In this document: piece after piece, positions 47,276 to 60,030 of the stretch
How the letters are laid out: every line of letters starts with the position of its first letter
Numbering within the stretch: position 1 is the first letter of the stretch
DNA from: Vigna angularis
Lineage: Eukaryota; Streptophyta; Magnoliopsida; Fabales; Fabaceae
Length of the DNA stretch: 64,000 nucleotides
Direction: 5' to 3'
Assembly: GCF_016808095.1 (NCBI RefSeq)
Contig: NC_068971.1
Location: 3,360,501-3,424,500, forward strand
Translations under genes and position numbers: made by a program
The notes under the pieces: model-generated
What the model saw: the letters and a program-made list of their open reading frames with translations, nothing else
Database searches by the model: none
Told to the model about the DNA's origin: nothing

Positions 47276-48420
47276 AATATTTTATGACGCAACTGTGATT
47301 CAATACACTTGGTCAGAAACCCTAATTTTTTTAAGGCTAGAAATTCTTGTGTTTCTACCGTGAAACTTTAGTCGTCGTCGCTCTTGCAGAATGAAATGTG
47401 TTACTACCAAACCCTCAAGCCACCATGTTGTCGTCACTATCATCAACACAGACTTACAATTTGAAGCAAAGAAAATGTGACATGTGCAATGTTTATGTGA
47501 GAGAGTTTTCATGATTATGCACCTTGACTCACGGCAGTCCATGGTGGCGCAACACATTTGATCAGTGATGAACGAAGAAGAAGCTCTCGTTCTGGGATTT
47601 TGCTCTTTGCAAAGAAGACGAAGATGAGAGACGCATGAAGAGGCTTCTTGCACGATTCATGGAGGCACATTATTTATGCATTTCTGGCTTGCGCAATTTG
47701 TAAGTTGGTGTCCATGGATGCTGCTTGCGAATTAGGGTTTTTGCGATTTGAGTAGCGATTATGTATGTTTATGGTTTGTTGTAGGTGTGAATTGAGTTTC
47801 TAGGTATTGCGATTGCGATTTTTTTATTCATATTTGGGATGGAATTTCTAGTTTGCAGGTTAGAGATTTTGATTCAATTCTTGCTTAATGGTGATGAGGC
47901 GCGACACATGGTGGAGACTTTGCCCTGATTACTGGCGACGCGAACTAGGGTTTCATGGTGGCTAGGGTTTGGTTGGAATTAGGCGATTTGGGTTTGATTT
48001 GTTGGTTTTATGTTATTTTTCTCTACTTTGAATTGTAGGTCTGTGTTGATGGTGGTATGGTGGTGACAACGGCATGGTGGTTAGAGGGTTTGGTGGTGGT
48101 GCATTTTATTCTACGGCAATGACGACGACTAGGGTTTCACGGTAGTGGTACAAGGGTTTCTGGCCTTAGGAAAATTAGGGTTTTTGGCCACGTCAATTGG
48201 GTCACAGTTGCCGCATCATACAAAATTGGACAGGTTACAATTGCCACATCATTGCACTGTTATGTTTTTAACGCCGTTAATCAAAAGAACCAACTTGAAT
48301 CGTTTTTAACGAAATATGGGACAAAGGTAGGATGACTTTGAGCATAACATCCCAAATATGGGATAAAGGTAAGATGACTTTGAGCATAACATCCCAAACT
48401 AAAAACCAAATGATGTATTA
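47276..48420. other. Non-coding region, possible transposon remnant
   Basis: GT-rich DNA with repeated GCGATTAGGG-like words but no supportable ORF. At 48,330-48,400 a segment of about 43 bp (ATATGGGACAAAGGTAGGAT...) is tandemly duplicated. The stretch 48,230-48,330 (CCACATCATTG, GCCGTTAAT) resembles the terminal region style of MULEs. No inverted partner was found. Confidence 0.4.
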
Positions 48421-50741
48421 AAGGTTTTTTTTATCACCATAATCGTTATACTTAAAGGAAAGGCTTAATGTTCAATGGTCTCCGCTACAATACAATCAAT
48501 ATTTTTATGATAGTGCATTGTTTGATGTGTCAACAATCCAATTAAGTTTATTTAGGTTAAGAGGTTGTTCTTAAATTAACTCAAATTTATAAATTTGACT
48601 TTTAAAATAAAATTTGTATTTATTTTAAATTCTTCTTATGTGTAACTTTTAACAAAATCGAAGTTGTTTGCATTGAATAAAGAAAATGATGTTTTTGTCC
48701 TTAATATCAATACTCATGTAGAAAATTATGCACGACATATGCAGAGAATTATTTCGTCGTCTCTTTTCTTGATGTTGTGTTTTCAATTGGACAAAATAAT
48801 GTAATGTGAGGAATATATCTATTTTAACGTGTGTGTTAATGTTTGTGTCAAACGTTTATGTCACGTGACTTTCTAGAAACGAAGAAGAATGGTAATATTC
48901 AAGACGCAAAGTTTTCTACCTGAAAAAGGACATTACAATTGTAGACGTTGGTCAGGATTGATTGGATGGCAGATTTAAGTAAGAAAGCTATTCGTTTACA
49001 TAAGAGTGTTTTTTCTTTTCTTTTTTTCACCTCTATAATTCTAATTTTATTTATTTATTTATTAATGGTTATCGAAAATCGTTTAAAAGTTTTACGTATT
49101 TTAAAAATTCTTAAAATCTTAACCAACTTTTGAAAATTGACAAAATTTTAATTTAATTTTTAAAAATTAACGAGGTCTAGCCGATTAAAGTTTTAATAAT
49201 TTTAAAAATACGTAAAATTCTTAATTGATTTTTGAAAATTGGTTAGTTTTAATAAAAATGATAAAATTATAATTTTGAAGGTATAAGAAAAAAATATAAA
49301 AGAGCAGGGAAATCACTCTTATATAATTCACTTCAATGAATTAAGAAAGATTGATAAGATATTTTTTAGAATAATATCAAAATTGCATATTTTATAAAAA
49401 TAATCAGTTTTTGATAAAAAAAGATAATTGGGAAAATGATAAAAAATTAAAACATTAATAAACAGAATAGTTTAAAACTAACTTCGGTAAATTCAATACT
49501 TTCTTCTTATCCTGCACTCTAATTTTTTTTTTTTTTAAATTTCATGTAAATCATCACATATCATTTAAACCAAAATAAAACATCTTTTCAAACAATCTTA
49601 AATGAATCTCTACTAACCCGTGCCAAACAATTTAGGATGTTTATAAATATAAGAAAGCATACCTTTAATCCCTAGATTTATCACATTTAGCAACTAAAAT
49701 GCATTTACTATAAATAAATATTAAAATTGTTTTTTTTTAAATTTATGCGATGTATTTGTTTAGAAAGTATATGTTCATGAATAAAATTAAGTTCTAAAGT
49801 ATTCATTATTATATTGAATATATTAAAATCGAGAAAGATGGTTAGTTATATATTTAAGTTATTTATTTCGAACCATAAAAGGTGTTGACTATAAAAAAAT
49901 GTAAATAAAAAAAATAGTAAAAATGGATTATATTTACCTGGATCTACACTTTTTTAGTAGTATTGCATTTAAATGTCCGCGTATTTTGTGTTCTAATAAT
50001 TAATCATTTTTAGGTATATTTATTGTATTACATGTATTTTAAATTATATGTTTATATTTTTAGAATATTATTTATTATTTTTAATAAACTATTTATTGAA
50101 TTTAAAAGTAATAGTAATTTTAAAAATACGATTAATTTTATTAATATTCATTATATAAGAATCATATTCTTTTTAAAACTTTTTCTATTTTCTTTTTACA
50201 TATTTTACTTCATGTTTCATTTGATTGATGGTTGAAATACGTTATAAATGTTCTGATGAAGAGTGTTACAATCATATATGGTCATAATCTTAAATAGAAT
50301 ATAAATTCATCTTTTATCCTTCTTTTAAACTTTTTAGTGAAATATGTTGCATGAAGGGTTGTTGGCCTTGTATGTGAGGTTCAATGACTTAAGATGAATT
50401 TTAGTTTGATTAGGATTGTTAGAGTGCAATTAAATCGATAGTTTGAGTTTTTTACATACATATATTACATTATATGACTAAAGGTCTTTAGCCGGCAATA
50501 TAACTCTTTTTGGTAGTGGCTCAAATTTCATGTAAGAGAAGGTAGTACATAAAATTAGCGTTTAAATTGTTGTAAGGAAACAATTAAACATTGTTTAGAT
50601 TAGAGAAAAAATGAATGATTTATTTGGCACATTTAGATGATTTACAATTGTTGATAGAGATTGTTTGTTTTAAAAATTGTTTTGTGTTCTTGATCTAGTT
50701 TATAATCTAGTGATTGAGTTTGATCTAATGTTTGGATTAAC
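48421..50741. other. AT-rich intergenic DNA
   Basis: No gene supported on either strand; ORFs here are short and of low-complexity A/T composition. Confidence 0.6.
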
Positions 50742-51020
50742 ACTACAGTAAAGAAGGGCATTATCGACGACCATAATCCTTCGAAAACATCTAGAAGCCA
50801 TCGGTAATAAGCTATTATCGACGGCTTAGCGACGGTCAGATGACTGTCGGTAAATTCCTTGTCGCTGACCATTACCGACGGCCTTTGCCCTTCGGTAATT
50901 ACCGAAGGACAAAAGCCTTCGATAATTACAGAAGAACAAAAACCTTCGATAATTATCGAAAAACGAAAGCCTTCGGTAATTACCGAGGAGCAGAAGCCTT
51001 CGATAATTATTTACGATGTA
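50742..51020. mobile_element. CACTA transposon end fragment
   Basis: It starts CACTACAGTAAAG and is filled with ATCGACGG, CCGTCGGTAA and CCTTCGGTAATTACCGA motifs like the subterminal arrays of the complete CACTA element at 27912. No opposite end is present before or after the (AT)n tract at 51080. A truncated relic of a related family. Confidence 0.75.
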
Positions 51021-51075
51021 TTTTTTTTAGCTATTTTGGTTTAGTATATTATTGACAATTTACGCTTGAAAAGTC

Positions 51076-51187
<112 letters not shown>

Positions 51188-51287
51188 CACGTGTAAACTA
51201 AACATATACGTTTATTTTTCAGAAGTAATTAATATTATGCTTGAAAAAAAAGTGATTTTGCAAGACATAGAAATCATATAAGCCAAG

Positions 51288-51380
51288 TAATTTACAATCT
51301 TTGAATTCAAATTCACGAGTACTCTGTATGCTTTAATTTACAATCTTTGAATTCAAATTCACGAGTACTCTATATGCTTT
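51288..51380. repeat. 46-bp tandem duplication
   Basis: Two nearly identical copies starting TAATTTACAATCTTTGAATT at 51288 and 51334. Confidence 0.9.
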
Positions 51381-52002
51381 AAACACATGTAATATCACAT
51401 TCCTACTGATATTTCAACATGAGAATACACCGAGAATATAACTTGCTGTTCGAAAACCGAATTTTTAACATAAATAAAAAACATGCCTATTTTCGAAATT
51501 AAAATGAAAAGAATTTTATTTATGCAAATTATTATGGAACGAGTTTATTTTAAAAAGAAATATTTATTTCTTTTTGTTTTATTAAACTTTAACTAATAGA
51601 AAGAAAAGAAGAAGAAAAAGTTATTATCTTAACAGAAGAATCATTGGTACACTTCATGACCCATCAAAATGAAAACCAGAGATACAGTGATGACGGAGGT
51701 TATAAGGATAGACAGTTATTAGAAGAACTCAAATCTTAGAGATTCAAGAATAAATCCAAAGTTATGAAAGGTGAGTTGAGAGAAGAAGATTCTTATTCAA
51801 CCAGAAAATTCATACCAAACTCACTCCAGTTAATTGAAACAACTAATAATCATAAAATAACAGCAACAGAATTTTAATAAAGACAGAATTACGAAACTAA
51901 GCTATTGGCTGCCACGAGGCTTCCTTCTTGATTTCCTATATCATTCAGGCAAACAGACGGCTATGATTTGGAGAGAAAAAGGTTACTGGAACACCATTTG
52001 AA
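51381..52002. other. 3' flank of the second BAHD gene
   Basis: AT-rich, no ORF. It should hold the 3' untranslated region of the minus-strand gene; no clear AATAAA was found on that strand. Confidence 0.45.
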
Positions 52003-53451
52003 TCACTCATCTGACAATCCTCCACGAAACAAAGTGCCAAATAATTCCATCACTGGTTTCTTCAGAACAATCCCAATTTCAACACCGCCTTTCGCATTTC
52101 TGTGGTCTGCCAATCCAATTGTTAGGGCTCTATCCACCGATGTTATCTCCACCTTTGAAGGCTTTCCCCAACCAAAATCAAACTGATAAACCCCAAAACG
52201 GTTAGACCCCGAAGTTCCTAACATTTCAGCTTTCTCTTGTGCCAAAACTGCATATTTACGACCAGTTTCATCTCCTTTATGAAAAACACCATTATCTGAT
52301 ATCTCTTTTATTTTATTATGAATACTTTTCGCAATAATAACAAACCCTTCCTTCTCTATAAATGCCGATGGCTTAACATCCGCCAAACTCCCCATTAAAC
52401 AGTTCCCAAAGTAGTTTTCAGGAATTGGAGGTTCCATCCTGGCCCTGCAATCCACGGTGAACCCCCAACCAAACTTATTTTTCTCCTTTTCAACTCCGTG
52501 CATGGCCTTTGCAATACAAACCACAGTATATGCGCAGGTTAGAACAAAAGTCGACAGTCTGGTTGGTTTTGAAAAAACCGTTGAGTTTGAGTTTGATTCT
52601 GCTTCAATTATGTCTACGCTGTCCCACTTGGACAGCACCCTATTCTTTAATCTCTCCAAATCTGCTCCCGTCAGCTCGAATGTCCCTCGAACATGATCCT
52701 CCAATCTTGGACGAAAAGGTAGAAGCTTCAAGCAACTTTTGTCGCTGTTTTCACCTGGGAACCTTTTGGTTAAGCGCTGAGCATACTCGAGTGATTCGTC
52801 TACCCCTAACCCACTCGGGTTTTTTATGACTGTTCTGTCAAAGAAAGGCTCCAATTCTGGAGCCAAAGATGGTGATGACACAGAGTCATCATCATTTGTT
52901 TTACACAGAGAAGCCCAAGCTTTGATGAAAAGAGTTGAAGATTTTCCGTCAAGGATGGCGTGGTGAGTGCTGATTCCTAGGGCGAACCCTCTGTTAGGGA
53001 ACAGAGTGATTTGGAGGGCCATAATAGAGGCATGAGAATCAGAGGATTCTAAGTGGGGCACCAAGCAACGTGATTCTGATGCTTCTTTGGGTGCGTTATC
53101 CAACGCGTGGTCGAAATCGGCTTCGGATTCTGCAAGCACCACTGAAACAGCGTCGCCTGGGTTGTACTGAACTACAGGGTGGGAAGAACCATTGGGCCAC
53201 GTGACGTTGCCGGCGAGAGGGGGAAAGTGTTGGAGGGTGTGAGAGAGTGAAGTTTTGAGCTTTGGAACAACTTGGGTGAAGAAAATGGATGGGCTTGAAT
53301 GGGTTACGGGGAGGGAATAGAAGAAGATGCGTTCTACAGGATGAATCCTGATCCAGATCAGGTCGAAGAATACGAGAGGGAGGGATGTTTGGGGTGCAGA
53401 GGGAGGAGCAACAGTGCACTTTTCATGGATTTTGAGGTTGTGGGAAGCCAT
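52003..53451 (-). CDS. BAHD acyltransferase, flavonoid glycoside malonyltransferase-like
   Basis: A single-exon 482-residue protein. Catalytic HXXXD is H164-A-I-L-D168, DFGWG is at 425-429 and YFGNC at 347-351, placing it in the same clade as the gene at 44520. The N-terminus SLPLVFFDLIWIRIHPVERIFFY matches that gene's TLPLTFFDILWLRLPPVQ block. It differs by a longer middle (residues 215-300, extra acidic/serine loop). The expected job is acyl transfer from malonyl- or aromatic acyl-CoA to a (iso)flavonoid glycoside in the cytosol. The reading frame is intact. The two proteins are clearly diverged, so the pair is not a recent duplicate. Confidence 0.94.
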   Translation of the reverse strand: MASHNLKIHEKCTVAPPSAPQTSLPLVFFDLIWIRIHPVERIFFYSLPVTHSSPSIFFTQVVPKLKTSLSHTLQHFPPLAGNVTWPNGSSHPVVQYNPGDAVSVVLAESEADFDHALDNAPKEASESRCLVPHLESSDSHASIMALQITLFPNRGFALGISTHHAILDGKSSTLFIKAWASLCKTNDDDSVSSPSLAPELEPFFDRTVIKNPSGLGVDESLEYAQRLTKRFPGENSDKSCLKLLPFRPRLEDHVRGTFELTGADLERLKNRVLSKWDSVDIIEAESNSNSTVFSKPTRLSTFVLTCAYTVVCIAKAMHGVEKEKNKFGWGFTVDCRARMEPPIPENYFGNCLMGSLADVKPSAFIEKEGFVIIAKSIHNKIKEISDNGVFHKGDETGRKYAVLAQEKAEMLGTSGSNRFGVYQFDFGWGKPSKVEITSVDRALTIGLADHRNAKGGVEIGIVLKKPVMELFGTLFRGGLSDE

Positions 53452-53501
53452 GTGAAGAAAGTACAGAGTGTGTGTTCTTTCAAGATTGGATAAACGCTTT
53501 G

Positions 53502-53510
53502 GTTTTATAG
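53502..53510 (-). promoter_or_regulatory. TATA box of the second BAHD gene
   Basis: On the minus strand CTATAAAAC lies about 50 bp before the ATG, a good TATA match with a short leader. Confidence 0.65.
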
Positions 53511-53533
53511 TGACAGAGGATGCATTTTGAGGT

Positions 53534-53625
53534 GAAAATGTGTATTATAACTAAGCTAAGGTGACCTCGAGTCAAACGCGAAAATGTGTATTTTAACTAA
53601 GCTAAGGTAACCTCGAGTCAAACGC
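53534..53625. repeat. 46-bp tandem duplication in the promoter region
   Basis: Two copies of GAAAATGTGTATT...CTCGAGTCAAACGC, at 53534 and 53580, differing at two or three bases. They lie about 30-120 bp upstream of the TATA box of the second BAHD gene. Confidence 0.9.
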
Positions 53626-54944
53626 TACGCACGAGTTGTTTATTTTATTATTATTTTTTTTAATTTTTATTTTTTATATAAAAATAATAAAATAATTGAA
53701 TTATTATGTAGTAGATATAATCAAAATTAGATTGTATCGTTGTAATTATTATTATTAATTTCAGTTTTAAATATAATAAATGAAATTGATATCATAAATA
53801 GTATTTTAATTGATTTTACTAATTAAATAGTTTAAAAAATTATATGAAAATAATAGTTTTCATTTTATATGAAAAAGTAAAAAAAATATTGAAAAAATTT
53901 TCATTTATTAATACATAATGAAAAGTTTATGATAGTTATTGGTAGTAAATGAAAAGTTTATGATAATTATTGGTAGTAAATAGTAAGGTGAATGATTGAC
54001 TATTCAGGTTTAATTTTGTTAGTAGAAATTTGAAATTAGATTATATTGTTTTAAATATTAAATCTATATGATATGAAAATAGTTTCAATCAACTATATAA
54101 CAGATAATTAGTTATTGTTTAAGAGACTTCAAACTTTATTTGGAGGCAGGATGTTCGTTTAAAGCGACTGACTCACCTTCACCTTAATTATGGATTGACC
54201 TAAAAAGTCACTTTCGATCAAGTCTATTAAAGATTTCTTTATTAGTGAATTAAAACAAAATTAAGAAGTTGTTTATTTTGAAAGTAAAATTAATCAAACT
54301 ACATTATTATGTAATTAAAGATAGATCGAATTTAACAAAAGGGGTAAAACTGACCTGAAGAAAGTGTGAAAAAAAGTGGAGCAATAGAGTGGAAACTAAG
54401 CTATTGTTGTAAAATAAGAATTTATCGTAAAAGAAATGTTAGTTTTTAAACATTAACCAATAATTTTGTTTTCTCATTAGTGTTTGTGCACAATTTTTTT
54501 TTCTCTCACTAAAATTCATAAGTGTCAACGGTAAATTTTTATTATTTGTTATTGTGGGAATGATTTTTGACCAAATTTATGCTTGATAAATAAATTTTTT
54601 TCTGCATTACAAAAAGCACACCAAATGAAGCTTTCTCTACTCCCATTCAAAGGAAACTTTATTCTTCAAGCTATCTTCTTAGTTTTCTTCCACTCTTTTC
54701 TTATCTTCTCTATATGTTGGGTGTATTACTCAAGCTAACTTTGTCATTGAATGATGTTTTCGTTGAATTGTATCTTGCGAGTATGATAATTATTGATTAA
54801 ATGAGTCTAATAATAAAATAGGATTTGTATTCATTTGGGTTGAACCATAACCTGGGATTATAATTGTTCACGGTTTGTTTGGAATATGTTGCATGGTTCC
54901 ATTATTTTAAAACATGATCTGGGTTCATGAAATACAAAGCTCAA
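53626..54944. other. AT-rich intergenic DNA
   Basis: No gene. A short duplication (AATGAAAAGTTTATGATA, near 53930 and 53955) is the only structure seen. Confidence 0.6.
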
Positions 54945-55049
54945 TGTCAACACTCAATTTCGTCCGGATTGATTAAATAAAATTTCTTTTCATCAAAAGG
55001 AAACAAATAAAAATATATAATAAAAAAAAAAAAAAAATAATAATAAATA

Positions 55050-55610
55050 AGGGTCGCTCGTCCAAACAGTGACCGTTCGTCCTTCCCCACTGTTACTGTG
55101 GTCGCTCGTCCAAACAGTGACCGTTCGTCCTTCCCCACTGTTGCTGAAACCGTTCGTCCTTCCCCACTGTTACTGTGGTCGCTCGACCAAACAGTGACCG
55201 TTCGTCCTTCCCCACTGTTGCTGAAACCGTTCGTCCTTCCCCACTGTTACTGTGGTCGCTCGTCCAAACAGTGACCGTTCGTCCTTCCCCACTGTTGCTG
55301 AAACTGTTACTGTGGTCGCTCGTCCTTCCCCACTGTTACTGTGGTCGCTCGTCCAAACAGTGACCGTTCGTCCTTCCCCACTGTTGCTGAAACCGTTCGT
55401 CCTTTTTAACTATTCGACCGTTCGGCCATTTTGTTCATTTTGGACGTTCGTCCTCGTCCTCAACCGTTCGGCCTCAGATGATCTCTTAGCGTTCGTCCAA
55501 ACAGTCTGAGGCGTTCGTTCTCTTCATTGCACAAACCGAATATCACAGACGTTCGTCTTTTTGTAAACGACCGCTCGTCCTGGTCATACTCCATCTTCTG
55601 CCGCCTCGTC
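55050..55610. repeat. CG-rich minisatellite in the Ogre-like LTR
   Basis: Composite 48- and 30-bp units made of GGTCGCTCGTCCAAACAGTG, ACCGTTCGTCCTTCCCCACTG and short TTACTG/TTGCTG linkers (first units at 55052 and 55100). After 55400 it becomes irregular, with GACGTTCGTCC at 55443-55453 and CGTTCGGCC twice. Confidence 0.93.
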
Positions 55611-58261
55611 CGTTTCGCTCCAACTCTTTCACGTCCAGCTCCAGCAGAAGCCACACCTTAAGATGAGAAGCAACAACTCCCATCTTGCAAAAGTGGAAGT
55701 GAAAGAGGAGAAGCACGTTGGAGAGATCTCACGGCTTGTATCCAGCAAAGGGTTGCACTTCATGCATCTACCAGCAAAGAGGAAGGTGCTCCATGGTCCA
55801 GCACATCCAGGGGAAGTGTCTCGGCCTAAGTTGATGCAGCTGCCACCTTGATTGAAGTGTGTAAGATGAAGCATCCAGCTAGTCCAGCAGTATGGAGCCC
55901 GACATGAATAAGAAGTGGGTAGCCGTCCCCACATTGTCCACCACCATTTAAGAGTAACACGTGAAAGGGTACTAAGCTTTGATGGAAGAAAACTGATCAG
56001 CACCACTAAAAACCACACGGCTCCTATCAAAGGGACCACCACTTAATTCATGGAAGGCCACAGTTTTTGGATGCAGTAAACAAGGTTTTGGTTTTTTAAA
56101 AATTTGTAACACCTGAGAAGCAGCTGCATGTCCAGCTAAAGGAAGCTCATGTCCCACAAAGAAAAATAAATGCTTCGTCATGATACATCAAACAAGCAAC
56201 CTGCACAGTCCGAGAAAAGCTTGGTGAACTTGGAAAGTGTCTCAGATGGAAGGAAGTAGCACATTGAGTAAAGAAGCCACGGCCTTTTTGGGGCAGCCCA
56301 CAGTCCAGCATCTTGACTTTGGATGGAGAGTGGTGGGGTCATTTGCATTTAACTTTCAGTGCTTCAGTCATTACCATGAGTGCTCCGACCATAAACTTCA
56401 GTGCTCCACTCATCACCAACCTCTTAAGTGCTCCACTCACCTACCCTTAATGATTCCCACAACCTTTTCCCACGATCCACTTCCACCATCCCACTGAAAC
56501 TGCCCACCAACAATTTCACCAATCAAACTTACCGACACTAGTCTCCTTCTGACAATTAAAAACCATCCGACACCACCACCTCCAACGAGGTTTTTCATTA
56601 TCTTCATCCATATACCATTTCGAATATCATCATCTTCACCTAAAAACGGCCAACATCTATCTCTTCCCGACAGCTCACGATCAAATCAATATCCTCATCC
56701 TGATACCACCTCCAGGATTCATCTTCAACCTATCCTCACCCTCCAATACCTCACGGCCAACACCCGTAACCTCAACAAACCACTTCCTTTTCACTCCCAA
56801 CTCCATTGCCTTCAACCCTTCATCCATTACTTTCAGCTCCATACACCGTCTGCAACACCTATAATCTTCATCCCATCTCTTCCTCATCACTCACAGCCAA
56901 CCTCATCACTTTCATCTCCAACATTGTTCCACCATTGAGCCTTTAACCCTTATACACATCAATACCATTATCTTCATCCTGAGACGAGGAGGATCGTTTT
57001 TTTTGGAACAAGAAAGATCAATCCAAGAAAAGAAGAAGAAGAAGAATTTTCGTTTGAAGCTGCAAAGGTAAGTTCCTCTATCTAAGCTCTCGGCCTTGTA
57101 TGATGAGAACGCATGTATTTTTTGGTTACGTGTTTAGGCATGAATGAATGAAATTATTGGATATGAATGTTTGGTGCTCTCTGAATAGCTATGAAAGATG
57201 TATGATCACTACCTAATTGTAACTTCACCTGTTAATCAAAACTGCATAAGGTAACAACAGAATATAGGTGTTTTCCCTCAACAAAAAAATATTTCAGTAT
57301 CCATGTACCCAGAAAACACACAACCTCCCCTTGGTGACGCTAGCCGTGGAGCTGTCGTGGATGATGAAGAAGTGAACCCTGGCCGGTGCGGTGGCCGAGC
57401 TCGCCTGGGAGGCGATTCACGAAGGAAAGTGTCCCCCTCGCGCGCAAGGAGTAGAGGAAGGAGGAGGCTCGGTTAGCTTGGTGGCCTCTGTAACTCTCGA
57501 CGGTGAACGGCCGGTTTTGTTCCAGAATGAGAAAGTTTATCTCGCGGGAAGAGAAAGGAGTGAGGACGGAGGCCAAAACTGCTCCGACGATGAAGGTTCG
57601 AGTGGCGGCACTGCAGTCCACGCTTCGCGGTGTCCGAGCTTGCCTCACGAACGCATGAAGGGTGCGGCGGTGCTCCCAGCATGGATGATGACGCCGGCGA
57701 CTTTCTCGGTCGGCCACGGGGATGTGCGGCGGGCTGGTCGAAGATGGTGGTCACAGTGGGTGGTGAAGAAGTAGCTCCCGTTCCCATTTGTTTCATGTTT
57801 CTGGATGACAAAGAAGACCTTAGTGGTTTCTAGTGGTTTCTTATTGCAAATAACATAAAATAAAATAAAAAAAGAAAGAGAAAAAAAAGAGGAAGAAGAA
57901 GAATTGGACCGAACACACATCTCAGAATACACCTCCAAATTTCATTTCTACACCACTCGGACATATACAAAATTAAAAAAAAAAGGGACATTGGCCCAAA
58001 CAAAGGAGCTTAAAATTTTACTCCGCACATCACTCCTGGTTTTATCTCTACATCCCTGATTTGTGTTTCTCTTGTTTTATTTTTAGGCTTTTGTTTCTTT
58101 ATTATTATTTGTTTGGTTATTTAGTTTTTTTTTTACTGATGTAACCCCTTTGTAAGATACCCCCACCCCTTTGTTTTAGTGAATTTGTTCGTTTTATTTC
58201 AAAAAAAAATAAATAATAAAAAATATACAAAACTTTAAAAAAAACATTTAATATAATAAAT
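55611..58261. other. Interior of the Ogre-like LTR
   Basis: No conserved gene. Positions 56,400-56,950 are CA/CT-rich. Positions 57,340-57,780 are markedly GC-rich (GGTGCGGTGGCCGAGCTCGCC context) with open frames on both strands and no family I recognise; this could be a captured host fragment. A TATA-like box was not settled. Confidence 0.4.
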
Positions 58262-58530
58262 CTCGGTATGAGTACTCGTGCGATCGTACGCATCAGCCTA
58301 GTACTTATTGCCCAAATATAAAATAAATAAAAAGCCGTGTGAGTGCTCGTGCGATCGTACGCATCAGCCTAGTACTCATTACGCAAAACAATAAAAGGGA
58401 AAGCCGTGTGAGTGCTCGTGCGATCGTACGCATCAACCTAGTACTCATTACGCAAAACAATAAGAGGAAAAAAGCCGTGTGAGTGCTCGTGCGATCGTAC
58501 GCATCAGCCTAGTACTCATTACGCAAAAAA
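58262..58530. repeat. 69-73-bp tandem array in the Ogre-like LTR
   Basis: Four copies (58266, 58339, 58408, 58479) of a unit with GTGAGTGCTCGTGCGATCGT, then ACGCATCAGCCTAGTACTCA and an A-rich spacer. Confidence 0.93.
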
Positions 58531-58620
58531 ATATAAATATTACAATAAAAAATAACAAAAAATATAAAATCCTCAAAAAACCAAAAACATTCACTTTTTC
58601 AAAACTCAAACAATATCGCC

Positions 58621-58835
58621 TTGCAGAACTACGTGATCCTTGATTCTCCATCAAAAGTGGAGATACGTAGGAGCAAGGCCAGTCCTTGTCAGGCTCATTC
58701 TCCCAAAAAATCCAAATTTATCCATAACAAATTCTCAAACAAATTTTCAAACAAGTTTCTCAAACAGTTTCTAAAAGAACTACGTAACCCTGATTTCTCA
58801 CATGAGAATACGTAGGAGCAAGGTTAATCCTTGTC
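58621..58835. repeat. Two diverged CTACGT...ACGTAGGAGCAAGG repeats
   Basis: Each copy has an inverted CTACGT/ACGTAG pair around ATTCTCC or ATTTCTCAC, followed by GGAGCAAGG and CCTTGTC. Copies start near 58626 and 58777, separated by an A-rich stretch that repeats AACAAATTCTCAAAC-like words. This block is common in legume Ogre-type LTRs. Confidence 0.7.
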
Positions 58836-59157
58836 GGGCCAAAAAAAGCTAAAAAATATTGTTTGTTTCTTTAGAGTTTTATTTCAAGGGAATGTTAAAC
58901 ACTTTGAAAACCACATCCACATTCGCGCATTTAGTTAAAGGTACTGCCTTAGGGCAGGCGTTGTAGGGTGCTAATACCTTCCCTACACGTAACCGACTCC
59001 CGAACTAAGAATCTGGTTCAATTTGACCATGCCTTATCATTTTATGGTTTTTCCGTAGTTTTCCAGAATAAACTATGGTGGCGACTCCAAATCTCTTTTT
59101 CAAAATATCTATTCTTTTATTGGATCGTCGTCCCGTCGCGATTCCGGTTGCGACAGA

Positions 59158-59175
59158 TGGCGACTCCACTGGGGA
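59158..59175 (+). other. Primer-binding site of the Ogre-like element
   Basis: TGGCGACTCCACTGGGGA lies 2 bp inside the LTR end. The tRNA used was not determined. Confidence 0.8.
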
Positions 59176-60030
59176 GTGCTAGAGAGTCAGGCCATTTAAT
59201 TAGATGTGCGAATTCAATGTGGTTTTTCTTTGTGTTTTTTTTCCCCTTTTTCTTTATCTTTGTTTGATATTTGTCATAATTGTATCTGTGTTTGTTTTGA
59301 TTATATTGAACCCTAGGATAGAAAACATGTTATATCTGCCTGGGAATCTTCTGGTTGTTTTGCAGGTGAGGGTTTGGGGTGTACAGTTGCATTCTCCCTT
59401 CACACACACACATCATATGCATATCATGAGTGAGGCCCTATACCCGGGTCTGAGCACAACTTAGAAATAGAGGGGTTGTGTAGCGGTGTCACTCTAGGAT
59501 GTACTTCCTGTTTGGCTATCGTGAGAACCCCAGCCAGAGTCTGTTCTTTTCATTTGTGTCTCCACATCTAGTTGATTACTCTGACTGTTGTGGAGAAACA
59601 GTGAAAAGAGCCATAGCTCTGGTGGCCTGACTTAAGCATTAGGAAGCTATCCTTGTGAGTGCATATATTTGGCCTTAGAACTTCAGTCATCCAACCTTTG
59701 ATAAGGCACAAAAGGGAGAAATGTGTTTTCCTATAACCCTCATGTTCGCTTAATAAAAATCACGCACCTTGTACATACCTCTTTATCCATTTTTTTTTCA
59801 TTTTACTTTTTCCTTCTTGCTTAGCTCATGTTTTTTTTATATATATAGTCTTGTCACGTTTTGTGGATTCTAGTCAAAAATTATAAAGTTTTGATTAAGG
59901 CCCTTAAGCTAAAGATGGGAATTAACATGGAATTTTGAGTCAAGAGGTATTTGAGTTCATACATTTTGACGAAAAGATGCACGTCGAGTAAAGGAGGATA
60001 ATATTGGTGGGGTATAAGAATTTGTTGAGT
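59176..60030. other. Leader between primer site and ORF1
   Basis: T-rich untranslated leader; no gene. Many short ATG frames without conservation. Confidence 0.5.

Larger units (their letters stand above)
54945..59155 (+). repeat. Ogre-like 5' LTR, about 4.2 kb
   Basis: Runs TGTCAACACT...GGTTGCGACA. It holds at least three repeat zones (55050-55610, 58262-58530, 58621-58830) and pyrimidine-rich stretches (56,500-56,950). A splice-donor-like GCAAAGGTAAGT occurs at 57,060-57,073. The end is firm because the primer site follows; the start is less certain. Confidence 0.75.

Noticed and set aside
55175..55509. ORFs in the Ogre-like LTR array
   Set aside because: Translations of the CGTTCGTCC repeat; no start context and no domain.
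57340..57811. ORFs of 112-127 codons on both strands in the GC-rich LTR patch
   Set aside because: Overlapping open frames on opposite strands reflect GC-rich composition; no family recognised. Kept only as a finding about composition.
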